Shown piece by piece: positions 7,606-15,288 of a stretch of DNA of 19,470 nucleotides (position 1 is its first letter; each line of letters begins with the position of its first letter). The notes under the pieces were generated by a model that was given only the letters and a program-made list of their open reading frames with translations, ran no database searches and had not been told where the DNA came from. The DNA comes from Methanobrevibacter sp. (GTDB lineage: Archaea > Methanobacteriota > Methanobacteria > Methanobacteriales > Methanobacteriaceae): contig JAUNXD010000006.1 of assembly GCA_030539985.1 (NCBI GenBank), positions 1 to 19,470 of the forward strand, given 5' to 3'. Position numbers and translations under genes: made by a program.

Positions 7606-8750
7606 GGTGCACCGGCATAAGGTGTGAAACCTTTCTCAAAATGCTCACATACCTTTTCCAGTTCGTCAGGTATATCTATTTTTTGTGTACAGTAATCAAG
7701 GCATGTTCCACAGTAGGTACAATCGTCTGCCGGAACCTTTTCATCAGCCAGCTTGTCGAAATATAATCTGTAGATGTTTGATTCTGGTTGGTTTTTGCTT
7801 GTATTGTACAGGTTGAAATATTCAGGAATAGGAATCATTTCAGGACATGCATCAACACAGTAGCCACACTCGCTGCAGGCAACCGCAACATTTTTTGATA
7901 GTTTCTGAGCCATATTGGCCAAGAAATCAGTTTCTTCTGGGCTCAACGGTTCAAAATTTTCATATGTATCGCAATTGTCAACCAGATCTTCCATTTTGCT
8001 CATGCCGCTTAAGACAATTTTAACATGTTCAAGTGAAGCGCAGAATCTCAATGCAAAACTTGCTATTGATTTGTCAGGATTGAACTGTTTGAAATCGTTT
8101 TTGATTTCATCATTCGGATTTACGATAACTCCACCTTTTAACGGTTCCATCACATAAACGTCAAGGCCATGTTTGGCACATAAATCGTAGCATTTGTGGG
8201 CTTCGATTGATGGATCTTCCCAGTCAAGATAATTAAGTTCCAATTGAACGACATCCAATATGTCACCATACTTGTCCAGGACTTCCTCGAGTAGACTTGC
8301 ATGGTCATGGAAACTGAAACCGATTTTTTTTGCAATGCCTTCCTCTTTCATTTCTTTAACGTATTCGAATGATTCACATGACTCGGCCAGTTTAAACCAT
8401 GGGGTATTGATGTTGTGTATGAAAAACACGTCAAAATAATCTATGCCTAACCTTTCAAGCATTTCATTGACGAATTTCTCATTGTCATCTTTGCCTGTCA
8501 ATGCCCATGTCGGCATCTTGTCACAGATTTTAAAGGATTCGCGAGGATACCTTTCAACCACTGCTTTTCTGATTGCAACTTCACTGGCACCGTTGTGGTA
8601 TGCATAGGAAGTGTCAAAATAGTTGAAACCTTTTTCCATATAAATATCAACCATTTCATTGAACAATTCCTGATTGATTGATGCAGGGTCATTTTCGTCA
8701 GTTTGTGGAAGCCTCATGCATCCAAAACCGAATTTTGATTTGTAAGTCAT
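7602..8750 (-). CDS. Aldo/keto reductase with C-terminal double [4Fe-4S] ferredoxin domain
   Basis: This 382-residue oxidoreductase combines an aldo/keto reductase barrel (about 1-280) with a ferredoxin-like tail. The AKR catalytic tetrad is visible as Asp46, Tyr51 (FDTSYAYHNG), Lys78 and His112 (VFFIHNI). The tail has CSECGYCVDACP (about 291-302) and CTYCGTCLDYC (about 343-353), two CX2CX2CX3C motifs for [4Fe-4S] clusters. Such fusions are common in methanogens and clostridia; the substrate is unknown, and electron exchange with ferredoxin is inference. The ATG follows AAGGAG (8759-8764) and a TTTATATAA box 43 bases upstream. Its stop overlaps that of the MrfA-like helicase in the four bases CTAA (7602-7605). 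A 17-bp palindrome abuts its TATA box, so it may be regulated. Confidence 0.92.
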   Translation of the reverse strand: MTYKSKFGFGCMRLPQTDENDPASINQELFNEMVDIYMEKGFNYFDTSYAYHNGASEVAIRKAVVERYPRESFKICDKMPTWALTGKDDNEKFVNEMLERLGIDYFDVFFIHNINTPWFKLAESCESFEYVKEMKEEGIAKKIGFSFHDHASLLEEVLDKYGDILDVVQLELNYLDWEDPSIEAHKCYDLCAKHGLDVYVMEPLKGGVIVNPNDEIKNDFKQFNPDKSIASFALRFCASLEHVKIVLSGMSKMEDLVDNCDTYENFEPLSPEETDFLANMAQKLSKNVAVACSECGYCVDACPEMIPIPEYFNLYNTSKNQPESNIYRLYFDKLADEKVPADDCTYCGTCLDYCTQKIDIPDELEKVCEHFEKGFTPYAGAP

Positions 8751-8785
8751 AATACTATCTCCTTAATTAATATTTTTATTAGAGG

Positions 8786-8814
8786 TTATTATATAAATGT
8801 TGTTTTTAACAACA
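8786..8814 (-). promoter_or_regulatory. Promoter of the aldo/keto reductase gene with adjoining palindrome (candidate operator)
   Basis: On the minus strand the perfect inverted repeat TGTTGTT-AAA-AACAACA (8798-8814) is followed without a gap by the TATA box TTTATATAA (8789-8797). A transcript start near 8768 leaves about 18 bases of leader containing AAGGAG. A palindrome covering the BRE position is well placed for a dimeric transcription factor. The regulator is unknown. Confidence 0.55.
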
Positions 8815-8854
8815 GTTTTTAGTATTACTCAAATATTGGTGGTATATTAAATAG

Positions 8855-8864
8855 TTTTATAAAT
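8855..8864 (+). promoter_or_regulatory. TATA box of the hypA operon
   Basis: TTTTATAAAT lies so that transcription would start near 8885, giving a leader of about 25 bases that contains AAAAGGAG (8896-8903) before the hypA ATG at 8911. An in-frame ATG at 8863 overlaps this box and is therefore not used as the start. Confidence 0.6.
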
Positions 8865-8910
8865 GCATAAATCTAAATTTAAAGTATTAAGATTTAAAAG
8901 GAGTATTAAA

Positions 8911-9285
8911 ATGCACGAATTATCAATGGCTCAAGGCATTATTAATGCCGTATTGGAAACCGCTGAGGCCAATAATGCAACTGAAGTTAACCAGGTCACT
9001 GTTGAAGTTGGTAGGCTGGCTATGATTAATCCAGAACAATTGGAATTTATTTTAGGTGTTTTAGTTGAAAATACCATTATGCAGGATGCTGAAATCAAGT
9101 TTGAAGAGATTCCTGCAGAAATCGAATGCAATGACTGTAAGTTCCATGGTGAAGCCATACTTGATGACAGTGATCATTATGCGCCACTCGTCAAATGTCC
9201 GGAATGTGACAGTTTGAGTGTAGAAACTTTAAACGGTAAAGATATTGTTGTTAAAAATATTGTTATTGAAAAACCTGATAATTAA
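8911..9285 (+). CDS. hypA: Hydrogenase nickel-insertion protein HypA
   Basis: This 124-residue protein is HypA, which delivers nickel to the large subunit of [NiFe]-hydrogenases together with HypB. It begins MHELSMAQGI, where the N-terminal amine and His2 form the nickel site. Cys73-x2-Cys76 and Cys96-x2-Cys99 form the structural zinc site. Length fits the family. The ATG at 8911 is chosen because it gives the invariant MHEL start and follows AAAAGGAG. The gene lies 17 bases upstream of hypB, so the two are an operon. In a hydrogenotrophic methanogen the targets would be F420-reducing, F420-non-reducing and Eha/Ehb-type hydrogenases, none of which is in this window. Confidence 0.96.
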   Translation: MHELSMAQGIINAVLETAEANNATEVNQVTVEVGRLAMINPEQLEFILGVLVENTIMQDAEIKFEEIPAEIECNDCKFHGEAILDDSDHYAPLVKCPECDSLSVETLNGKDIVVKNIVIEKPDN

Positions 9286-9302
9286 ATAAATGAGGTGAAA
9301 AG

Positions 9303-9953
9303 ATGCACCAAGTAGCTGATGTAGAAGTAGCAAAAAATATTATGGACGCTAATAAAAGATTAGCTGACAAAAACTTGAAAAACCTTGAAGAAAAAGATAT
9401 TTTCTGTGTTGATTTTGTAGGAGCAATAGGTTCCGGTAAAACAACACTCGTAGAAGAAATAATTGATAATACTGATTATAAAATTGGTGTTTTGGCAGGA
9501 GATGTTATCTCTAAATTCGATGCGGGACGTATAGAAAAGCATGATGTTCCTGTTGTTGGACTCAACACCGGTAAAGAATGTCACTTAGATGCGCATCTCG
9601 TAGGTCACGGACTTGAAGACTTGCCTTTGGATGACTTGGATATGGTCATCATTGAAAATGTTGGAAATCTCATCTGCCCGGTTGACTTTGAATTGGGCTC
9701 CCATTTGAGAATAGTCGTTGTAAGTGTCACTGAAGGTGATGATACAGTAGAAAAACACCCAATCATTTTTCAAACATCTGATGTGGTCGTAATCAACAAG
9801 GTAGACCTTGCAGATGCTGTTGGAGCGGATGCCGACAAAATGGTGGCTGATGCTCAAAGATTAAATCCTAATATTAAAGTTATCAAATCCAGCCTTAAGG
9901 AAGGCACCGGATTGGATGAAATTATCAAATGCATTGAAGAAGCTATGAATTAA
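9303..9953 (+). CDS. hypB: Hydrogenase nickel-incorporation GTPase HypB
   Basis: This 216-residue GTPase powers nickel transfer during [NiFe]-hydrogenase maturation, with HypA. The P-loop is GAIGSGKTT (40-48), the G3 region is IENVGN (117-122) and the G4 motif is NKVD (165-168). Cys93-His94 in KECHLDAHL and Cys125 in NLICPVDF form the metal site at the dimer interface. The N-terminus lacks the His-rich stretch and the CXXCGC motif of some bacterial HypB proteins, so it is of the short archaeal form. The start follows GAGGTGA (9291-9297) with good spacing. It is co-transcribed with hypA and probably with the DUF354 gene 21 bases downstream. Confidence 0.96.
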   Translation: MHQVADVEVAKNIMDANKRLADKNLKNLEEKDIFCVDFVGAIGSGKTTLVEEIIDNTDYKIGVLAGDVISKFDAGRIEKHDVPVVGLNTGKECHLDAHLVGHGLEDLPLDDLDMVIIENVGNLICPVDFELGSHLRIVVVSVTEGDDTVEKHPIIFQTSDVVVINKVDLADAVGADADKMVADAQRLNPNIKVIKSSLKEGTGLDEIIKCIEEAMN

Positions 9954-9974
9954 ATAATTTAAGCAGGTGGTAAC

Positions 9975-11006
9975 ATGAAAATATGGATTGATATTTCAAA
10001 TGCACCTCATGTGAGGTTTTTTAAAGATATTATAAAGTATCTGGAAGCCGAAGGTGAGGATGTTGTCGTTACAGCAAGGCAGTTTGGAGATATTCATAAG
10101 TTACTTGACATGTATGGTATAGACTTCATTTCAGTCGGAAAGCATGGAGTAACATTATATGATAAGTTAAGGGAAAGTACTCAAAGGGTATTCAACCTGG
10201 TTGATATTATACATGATGAAAAGGTGGATGTTGCCCTTAGCAAGCATTCCATTGAACTTCCAAGAATCAGTTTCGGTTTGGGAATTCCAAGTTTATATGT
10301 CCTTGACAATGAAAAGGCATTGGCGGCCAATAAGCTGACACTTCCTTTATGTGACAGAATCATTGCCCCAAACAGCATTGACTTTTGGCAGTTGATGAAG
10401 TTCGGTGCCGACCCGAATACAATCATTCCATATGATGGTACCTCTGAATTGATGCATTTCAAAAGCTTTGTCTATAATGATAATATTTTTGATGATTTGA
10501 ATTTAGATTTGAATCATTCAAAAACCATTTTAATGAGGCCTGAGCCTTCTCTTGCATCATATCTTGATGTGGATTGCAGAAAATCAGTATTGTCTCCTAT
10601 TGTTGACGAACTGAAAAATGTGGCAAATATCCTGATACTTCCAAGGTTCAAGGAACAGGCTGAAATATTTGAAGGAATAGAAAACGTTTCCATATTAAAA
10701 CCGCCGGTGGATACATCCAGCATCATCCAAAAATCAGATTTGGTAATTGGTGCCGGTGGAACAATGAACAGGGAAGCCGCAATATTGCAGACTCCTGTCA
10801 TATCATGTTATCCTGGTGAAACATTATCCGTTGACCAATATTATGTTGATAAAGGATTGATGTATCGTTCTATGGATACGGACAAAGTTATTCAAAAGGC
10901 TTTGGATTATCTGGTCACTCCACATGAAAAAATTGATGTTAAAACTGATGATCTGTTCGAGATAATTTTGGATAATTTGTATGATTTGGCAAAAAATAGT
11001 AAATAG
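9975..11006 (+). CDS. DUF354 domain protein (GT-B-fold glycosyltransferase-like)
   Basis: This 343-residue protein is recognised as DUF354, a family of archaeal and some bacterial proteins with a predicted GT-B glycosyltransferase-like fold. Family features are the N-terminal KIWIDISNAPHVRFFKD segment, a central VLDNEKALAANKLTLPLCD region, and the C-terminal VIGAGGTMNREAAILQTPVISCYPGE region, which resembles the UDP-sugar-binding end of MurG-like enzymes. No signal peptide or membrane segment is seen. The ATG follows AGGTGG (9965-9970). It sits 21 bases after hypB, yet no role in nickel insertion is known, so the operon link may be incidental. A role in cell-surface glycan synthesis is inference. 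The gene ends at TAG followed by a T-run. Confidence 0.88.
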   Translation: MKIWIDISNAPHVRFFKDIIKYLEAEGEDVVVTARQFGDIHKLLDMYGIDFISVGKHGVTLYDKLRESTQRVFNLVDIIHDEKVDVALSKHSIELPRISFGLGIPSLYVLDNEKALAANKLTLPLCDRIIAPNSIDFWQLMKFGADPNTIIPYDGTSELMHFKSFVYNDNIFDDLNLDLNHSKTILMRPEPSLASYLDVDCRKSVLSPIVDELKNVANILILPRFKEQAEIFEGIENVSILKPPVDTSSIIQKSDLVIGAGGTMNREAAILQTPVISCYPGETLSVDQYYVDKGLMYRSMDTDKVIQKALDYLVTPHEKIDVKTDDLFEIILDNLYDLAKNSK

Positions 11007-11012
11007 TTTTTT
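11007..11012 (+). terminator. T-run after the hypA-hypB-DUF354 operon
   Basis: Six T residues follow the DUF354 stop codon directly and precede the tRNA promoter. Archaeal RNA polymerase terminates at such T-runs. There is no associated hairpin, so this is a weak call. Confidence 0.35.
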
Positions 11013-11024
11013 ATACTAATACAT

Positions 11025-11038
11025 CCAAATATTATAAT
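11025..11038 (+). promoter_or_regulatory. BRE/TATA promoter of tRNA-Ala
   Basis: CCAAA (BRE-like) runs into TATTATAAT, whose centre is 24 bases before the first base of the tRNA at 11058. This spacing would start transcription at or very near the mature 5' end. Confidence 0.7.
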
Positions 11039-11057
11039 TGGATTAATTAATTTTTTT

Positions 11058-11130
<73 letters not shown>

Positions 11131-11169
11131 TTCTATATTTTAAAAATAAAAGATAATTGTGATTTGAAT

Positions 11170-12252
11170 ATGTTGTTAATTGCTCAAAACCACTTACAAT
11201 TAATTGTTGAAGTTGGGATAATGCTTTTTGTTACATGGGTATTTGCGTTGAACCTGATACCTTTATCCCTTAGTGTTGTAACCTTCTTGTCCTTGTTTTT
11301 GATGGGTGGTTTCACATTGCTTTTCGGTGCCGACATTGCACTTCTAATAATATCTTCAAGTCAGGCGGAATTTACTCACCCATTCGGTCCGTTGGCACTT
11401 CTGGGTGCTGTCACTGCTCTTGCATCGCTTAAGGTAATGAAGGAATCGGGAGTGGATATACGGCCTCTTAGAAGATTTGTCATATTGTTCCTCGTAGGTA
11501 TTACAGTATTTGGAGGACTGATGCACAGGTCTTTTTTAATCTTATGGGTAATCGGTCTGTTCTTCGGATATCTGATAATATCAAAATCATTCAGGGAGAA
11601 ATCCGTTTTCACATTTAAAAGAATCATGATGTTTTTAGGTGTGATAGGTGTAGGTTTCATCCTTCTTGAAGTGGTTTCAAGAATAAGCGGCATGACTATC
11701 TTTTCACCGATGTTGAGGTTAGGAAGGATTGAGCAATACTCTCTGTCAAGTATTAAAACCGTATTAAACAACATTCAGTTAATAGGTCACAATGCAAATG
11801 CCTCATACTGGGGAGCGGAAGGAACGGCCTTTGCAGAAGGTTATATCACTCTGCCGATGCAATTTGTTTTGTTCTTCGGATTGCCTTTCCCAATGTTTTT
11901 CGGTATACTTGTAAATCAAAAGGATACAATTGATTATATGCTTCCAGGTATCTTCGGTTACGGTTTCGACTTTGGAATATTAGGTCTTGCCGGTCTGATG
12001 GTATTCGTACTCGGTACAATCATTATTGGATTCAAAATATTGAAGATGTATCGTGAAAAAAGAGAGAAAAATAATAAGAAATACCTTGGAAGAGAAGTAC
12101 TGTTAACCGGTGCACTTGCATCATTCTGTGCACAATCATTAATCGGTATGTTTGTATTTAACAGATCCATCAACGGTATGGCATTATTAACATTTATATT
12201 TGTAGGTACGTTGATTTTAGCAAACGTAGTTACACTTAAATCAAGATCATGA
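11170..12252 (+). CDS. Polytopic membrane protein of unknown function
   Basis: This 360-residue protein is strongly hydrophobic, with about eight or nine predicted membrane segments. A basic loop (KSFREKSVFTFKR) lies mid-protein and a very basic one (KMYREKREKNNKK) near residue 300. A less hydrophobic, probably external region between about residues 180 and 235 contains GRIEQYSLSSI and HNANASYWGAEG. The pattern of many helices, one larger outer loop and a GFDFGILGLAG segment recalls oligosaccharide-repeat polymerases, but I cannot assign it. The ATG at 11170 is chosen because longer readings run into the tRNA 39 bases upstream; the ribosome-binding site (GTGAT) is weak. It may be read through from the tRNA promoter. 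The stop overlaps the GAGGT of the DUF1890 gene ten bases downstream, so the two are an operon. Confidence 0.75.
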   Translation: MLLIAQNHLQLIVEVGIMLFVTWVFALNLIPLSLSVVTFLSLFLMGGFTLLFGADIALLIISSSQAEFTHPFGPLALLGAVTALASLKVMKESGVDIRPLRRFVILFLVGITVFGGLMHRSFLILWVIGLFFGYLIISKSFREKSVFTFKRIMMFLGVIGVGFILLEVVSRISGMTIFSPMLRLGRIEQYSLSSIKTVLNNIQLIGHNANASYWGAEGTAFAEGYITLPMQFVLFFGLPFPMFFGILVNQKDTIDYMLPGIFGYGFDFGILGLAGLMVFVLGTIIIGFKILKMYREKREKNNKKYLGREVLLTGALASFCAQSLIGMFVFNRSINGMALLTFIFVGTLILANVVTLKSRS

Positions 12253-12261
12253 GGTTTTAAT

Positions 12262-12720
12262 ATGAAAGCTTTAGTTTTACTTGGATGTCCTGAGACTCCG
12301 TCACAGACTCCAATGGCGGTTTATGTATTTAATAAGTTAACAAAAATGGGTTATGACGTGACAATAGCTGCAAACCCTGCTGCTTCAAAATTGGTAAAAA
12401 TTTCAGACCCTGAAAATTATTACAATCTTGACCTGGTTGATTTGGAAAGAACTTTAGGTGATATCAGTCAGGGAGATTATGATTTACTTGTTGGTTTTGT
12501 TCACAAGGATGCGGCAGCATCATTTTTCGTAACATTTGAACAGATTCTGCAATGCAAATCACTTGCACTAGTATTTTCAAGGGATGCGGATGAAGTTGCT
12601 GAATTTGTCAGTATGATTGAAGAAAGCGGCAGTGATGCAGTAATTGCGGCTGTAAGAGCTTTCCATAATCCTTCACCGATTAGAGTTAAATTTGAAAGAG
12701 CAATAAAGGAGTTTGAATAG
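12262..12720 (+). CDS. DUF1890 family protein (methanogen-conserved)
   Basis: This 152-residue soluble protein matches my recollection of DUF1890, a family largely confined to methanogens and often encoded beside DUF1894 and methionine synthase. It starts MKALVLLGCPETPSQTPMAVY, a Rossmann-like opening, with further hydrophobic strands such as DLLVGFVHKDAA and KSLALVFSRDAD. The overall look is an alpha/beta fold of nucleotide- or cofactor-binding type. No catalytic residue is known to me. The ATG follows GAGGT (12251-12255), which overlaps the preceding stop. The DUF1894 gene begins one base after its stop. A role linked to methyl transfer to homocysteine is inferred only from gene order. Confidence 0.8.
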   Translation: MKALVLLGCPETPSQTPMAVYVFNKLTKMGYDVTIAANPAASKLVKISDPENYYNLDLVDLERTLGDISQGDYDLLVGFVHKDAAASFFVTFEQILQCKSLALVFSRDADEVAEFVSMIEESGSDAVIAAVRAFHNPSPIRVKFERAIKEFE

Positions 12721-12721
12721 A

Positions 12722-13036
12722 ATGTCTTTTTGTTTAGATACTTATCTTCAACAATCTGATGATTATGAAATACACGCTTCTAAAGCGGGTTTTAAGGACT
12801 GCGCAATGATTATCAGATTTAAAGCTGATGACATTGTTTACATTAAGCCTGGTGACCAGGTATTGGGAGTCCGTGTAATTGGCATTCCTCCGATTCCAAT
12901 CGGATTTGACCATGAAAAAGGAACCGTTTTTTTACCGTACACCAAACCTTGTCATGGAACTTCCGTTGTTGAGCTTCCAATCGATGAAGAGGAAGTTGAA
13001 AAAATCAGAAAATTGGATACTGGTAATAAGAAATGA
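12722..13036 (+). CDS. DUF1894 family protein (methanogen-conserved)
   Basis: This 104-residue protein fits DUF1894, a small methanogen family of unknown role. It contains IKPGDQVLGVRVIGIPPIPIG in the middle and a TKPCHGTSVVELP segment near the C-terminus; the lone CHG could touch metal or a cofactor. The ATG at 12722 follows AAAGGAG (12705-12711). An in-frame TTG at 12713 inside the DUF1890 gene is a weaker choice. Its TGA overlaps the methionine synthase ATG as ATGA (13033-13036), so translation is coupled. Tight packing between DUF1890 and the synthase suggests these three work together, which is inference. Confidence 0.8.
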   Translation: MSFCLDTYLQQSDDYEIHASKAGFKDCAMIIRFKADDIVYIKPGDQVLGVRVIGIPPIPIGFDHEKGTVFLPYTKPCHGTSVVELPIDEEEVEKIRKLDTGNKK

Positions 13037-13977
13037 AATCAACAGTTGTTGGAAGTTTTCCGGTAGAAGTTAAAGAACCTTCTTCTGCTAAAAACAAGTT
13101 ATTGAATGCTTTTGGAGCATATGATCCATTTAAGGATTCCATTAAAGGCAGTGTCATTGCCCAGCTTGACGCAGGAGTTGATATAATCTCTGACGGTCAG
13201 GTCAGGGGAGACATGGTTTCTATTTTTACTGAATACATTCCAGGAATGAAAATCGAGGATGGCAATACTGTAATCGTATCAAAAATCAGGAATCCCACTC
13301 AGGAAATTTCTGTCGATGATTTGAAATATGCTAAAAAGGTCATGAAGGACTACTATGGCGGCAACATTCCTGAAGGCAAAGGGGTCAAGGGAATAATCAC
13401 AGGTCCAAATACTATCGTCCATTCTTCAAGAATTGCAAGCTTTTATAAAAACAAGGAAGATGCAATCATTGATTTGGCACACTCTTTAAAATATGAGGTT
13501 GATGCCATAGCCAAAAAGGTCAAACCGGTTTATATTCAGGTTGATGAGCCATTCCTCTCAACAGGCATGGTTGAGATGAAAACTGCACGTGAAGCTATTG
13601 GCATTCTTAAGGACGGTCTTGAGATTCCTTTGGCAATGCATGTTTGCGGAATCCTAAAGGATGCATTTGCAGACATTGCCCGATTCAATGTTGATATTCT
13701 TGATTTTGAATTTGCCGGAAACAATGTCAACATGGGAGTTTTGGAGAAAAACTACAGCTTGATAGCCAATAAGAAACTTGGTTTCGGGTGCGTTGATTCG
13801 TCAGTCAATGTTGTTGACGATAAAAGTGATGTTGATGAGCTGGTTAAAAAAGCTATTGAAATTGTCGGTAAGGACAATTTAATATTGGATCCGGACTGCG
13901 GATTAAGAAGAGCTCCTAAGGATGTTGCTTTTGATAAATTAAAACTGATGAATGAAATTAAAGATAAATACAGTTAA
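13033..13977 (+). CDS. metE: Methionine synthase, archaeal folate-independent (MetE C-terminal-like, MesA type)
   Basis: This 314-residue protein corresponds to the catalytic half of cobalamin-independent methionine synthase, as in Methanothermobacter MTH775 (also called MesA). It transfers a methyl group to homocysteine. Zinc ligands are visible as His203 and Cys205 in AMHVCGIL, Glu226 in DFEFAGNN and Cys289 in DPDCGLRRAP. The folate-binding N-terminal half of bacterial MetE is absent, as expected for this archaeal type. From published work on the family, the methyl donor is thought to be a methyl-corrinoid rather than a folate. The start overlaps the DUF1894 stop (ATGA). A T-rich stretch follows the gene. 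The convergent neighbour cbiF makes part of the corrin ring. Confidence 0.9.
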   Translation: MKSTVVGSFPVEVKEPSSAKNKLLNAFGAYDPFKDSIKGSVIAQLDAGVDIISDGQVRGDMVSIFTEYIPGMKIEDGNTVIVSKIRNPTQEISVDDLKYAKKVMKDYYGGNIPEGKGVKGIITGPNTIVHSSRIASFYKNKEDAIIDLAHSLKYEVDAIAKKVKPVYIQVDEPFLSTGMVEMKTAREAIGILKDGLEIPLAMHVCGILKDAFADIARFNVDILDFEFAGNNVNMGVLEKNYSLIANKKLGFGCVDSSVNVVDDKSDVDELVKKAIEIVGKDNLILDPDCGLRRAPKDVAFDKLKLMNEIKDKYS

Positions 13978-13991
13978 TTTATTTATTATTC

Positions 13992-13999
13992 TTTTTTTT
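13992..13999 (+). terminator. T-run terminator after the methionine synthase operon
   Basis: Eight T residues lie 15 bases after the synthase stop in the 67-base convergent gap, within an AT-rich stretch. This fits archaeal U-tract termination. No strong hairpin is seen. Confidence 0.45.
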
Positions 14000-14044
14000 A
14001 AAATTTATAAGTGATGATGGTTGGCAAAACATAATCATTAAAGT

Positions 14045-14797
14045 TTAACGATATTCGTGTTTGAAGTTTTTGTCATATAGCTTGGATGCATTAAAATCTC
14101 CAGGGTCTAACACATCTCCCACCACAATCATTGCAGTCTTTGTTATATTGGCATCTTTAACTTTTTCTGCAATATCCTCGAGGGTTCCTCTAATTATTTG
14201 CTGGTCTGGCCAAGTTGCCTTTTTGACTACTGCAACTGGAGTGGTTTTTTCATAACCTTCAAGCAATTCATCAACTACCTTGTCAATCATACCAATTCCC
14301 AAAAAGATGCACATGGTTGCATGGTGTTTTGAAAAGCTTGCAATGCTTTCTCCGGCAGGCTTTGGAGTTCTTCCTTCCGGACGAGTAATTATAACACTTT
14401 GTGAAATTTCAGGCAAGGTCAATTCGGCTTCCAATACACTGGCAGTACCGAAAAGTGAGCTTACGCCCGGAATGATTTCATATTCGATGTCATGTTTTTT
14501 AAGTTCACGAATCTGTTCGGCAATCGCTCCATAAATTGACGGATCTCCGGTATGTACACGGGCAACCAATTTACCTTCATTCACTGCTTCAGTAATTATA
14601 GCGTCAGTTTCATCTAAATTTAAGTATGCACTGTTGTGAATAACACAATCGTCTTTGGCAGGGCATAAAACATTTTTATTAACAAGTGAACCTGCATAGA
14701 TAATGACATCAGCATCTTCAATGACTTTTCTTCCTTTAACTGTGATTAAATCAGGATCTCCTGGTCCTGCACCCACAAAAATTACCTTTCCTTTCAT
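14045..14797 (-). CDS. cbiF: Cobalt-precorrin-4 C11-methyltransferase (CbiF/CobM)
   Basis: This 250-residue SAM-dependent methyltransferase methylates C11 of cobalt-precorrin-4 in the anaerobic cobalamin pathway. The SAM-binding loop VGAGPGDPDLITVKG is at 8-22. ARVHTGDPSIYGA (about 79-91) and IPGVSSLFG (about 108-116) are typical tetrapyrrole methylase motifs, and the VNKNVLCPAKDD segment and the length fit CbiF/CobM. The ATG at 14795-14797 has no ribosome-binding site just upstream. A TTAAATAA box centred 25 bases upstream suggests a leaderless message. In a methanogen the product is needed for methyltransferases such as Mtr, and probably for the methionine synthase encoded convergently. No other cob/cbi gene is in the window. 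Confidence 0.94.
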   Translation of the reverse strand: MKGKVIFVGAGPGDPDLITVKGRKVIEDADVIIYAGSLVNKNVLCPAKDDCVIHNSAYLNLDETDAIITEAVNEGKLVARVHTGDPSIYGAIAEQIRELKKHDIEYEIIPGVSSLFGTASVLEAELTLPEISQSVIITRPEGRTPKPAGESIASFSKHHATMCIFLGIGMIDKVVDELLEGYEKTTPVAVVKKATWPDQQIIRGTLEDIAEKVKDANITKTAMIVVGDVLDPGDFNASKLYDKNFKHEYR

Positions 14798-14817
14798 GAG
14801 GTTATCTTTATATCAAG

Positions 14818-14827
14818 TATTATTTAA
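14818..14827 (-). promoter_or_regulatory. Possible TATA box of leaderless cbiF
   Basis: The minus strand reads AATTAAATAATA here, centred about 25 bases before the cbiF ATG, and there is no ribosome-binding site between. This fits a leaderless transcript. The surrounding AT-richness makes the exact box uncertain. Confidence 0.4.
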
Positions 14828-14852
14828 TTATTATTATATCAATATTGACCTT

Positions 14853-14874
14853 AGTTTGGAGCAAACTTTATTTA
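14853..14874 (+). promoter_or_regulatory. Promoter of the pilin-like operon, palindrome plus TATA box
   Basis: The inverted repeat AGTTTG-GAG-CAAACT (14853-14867) runs into the TATA box TTTATTTA (14867-14874). The box is centred about 25 bases before the ATG at 14896, which lacks any ribosome-binding site, so the message is probably leaderless. The palindrome covers the BRE position and may be an operator. Confidence 0.45.
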
Positions 14875-14895
14875 TTTTTAAAATAATTAAAAAAT

Positions 14896-15288
14896 ATGGA
14901 CAATAAAGGTTTTATTTCAATAGAATATCTATTTTCATTATTTATTGTTTTGATTATTGCTTTGGGAGTGTTATTTTACGCATCCGCATCAATATCATCA
15001 AGTTTAAATATTGAAGATAGTGTCACACACAGGCTCATTTTGGATGATGTGGCAAACGTAATCAGTCAGGTAAACTCAAACGGTGTCGGTTATTCAAAAT
15101 ATCTCAAGTTGCCCTCCGATAAGGGATATTTTGAAATTACTGTAGAAAAAAACAAAGTGACGATAGAGTATGGGGATAAAAAAGCGGAAACTTTATTGCC
15201 TCTTTTTAACTCCGCCTCGAAATATAAGCTGATAAGTGGCAGAAGCTATTATGTCACAAAAACCTCTGACGGGATTGTGATAACATGA
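14896..15288 (+). CDS. Class III signal-peptide (type IV pilin-like) protein, variant
   Basis: This 130-residue protein begins MDNKGFISIEYLF followed by a hydrophobic helix to about residue 30, the layout of archaeal class III pilin precursors cut after Gly5 by an EppA-type peptidase. The usual Gln after the cleavage Gly is replaced by Phe, while the Ser and Glu positions (S8, E10) are kept. The mature part is a small soluble domain rich in Ser, Lys and Tyr. It would sit at the outer membrane face or in a pilus-like fibre, with the hydrophobic helix as the assembly core. The next gene encodes a canonical class III protein and overlaps it by four bases (ATGA), so they are co-translated and may form a complex. 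The subunit role is inferred. Confidence 0.78.
   Translation: MDNKGFISIEYLFSLFIVLIIALGVLFYASASISSSLNIEDSVTHRLILDDVANVISQVNSNGVGYSKYLKLPSDKGYFEITVEKNKVTIEYGDKKAETLLPLFNSASKYKLISGRSYYVTKTSDGIVIT

Noticed and set aside
8863..8910. Longer start for hypA with 16 extra codons
   Set aside because: The ATG overlaps the TATA box, and HypA must begin with MHEL for nickel binding. The start at 8911 has a strong ribosome-binding site.
11376..11774. A 132-codon minus-strand open frame antisense to the membrane protein gene
   Set aside because: Its composition is that expected from the complement of a hydrophobic coding frame, with no ribosome-binding site or family resemblance.
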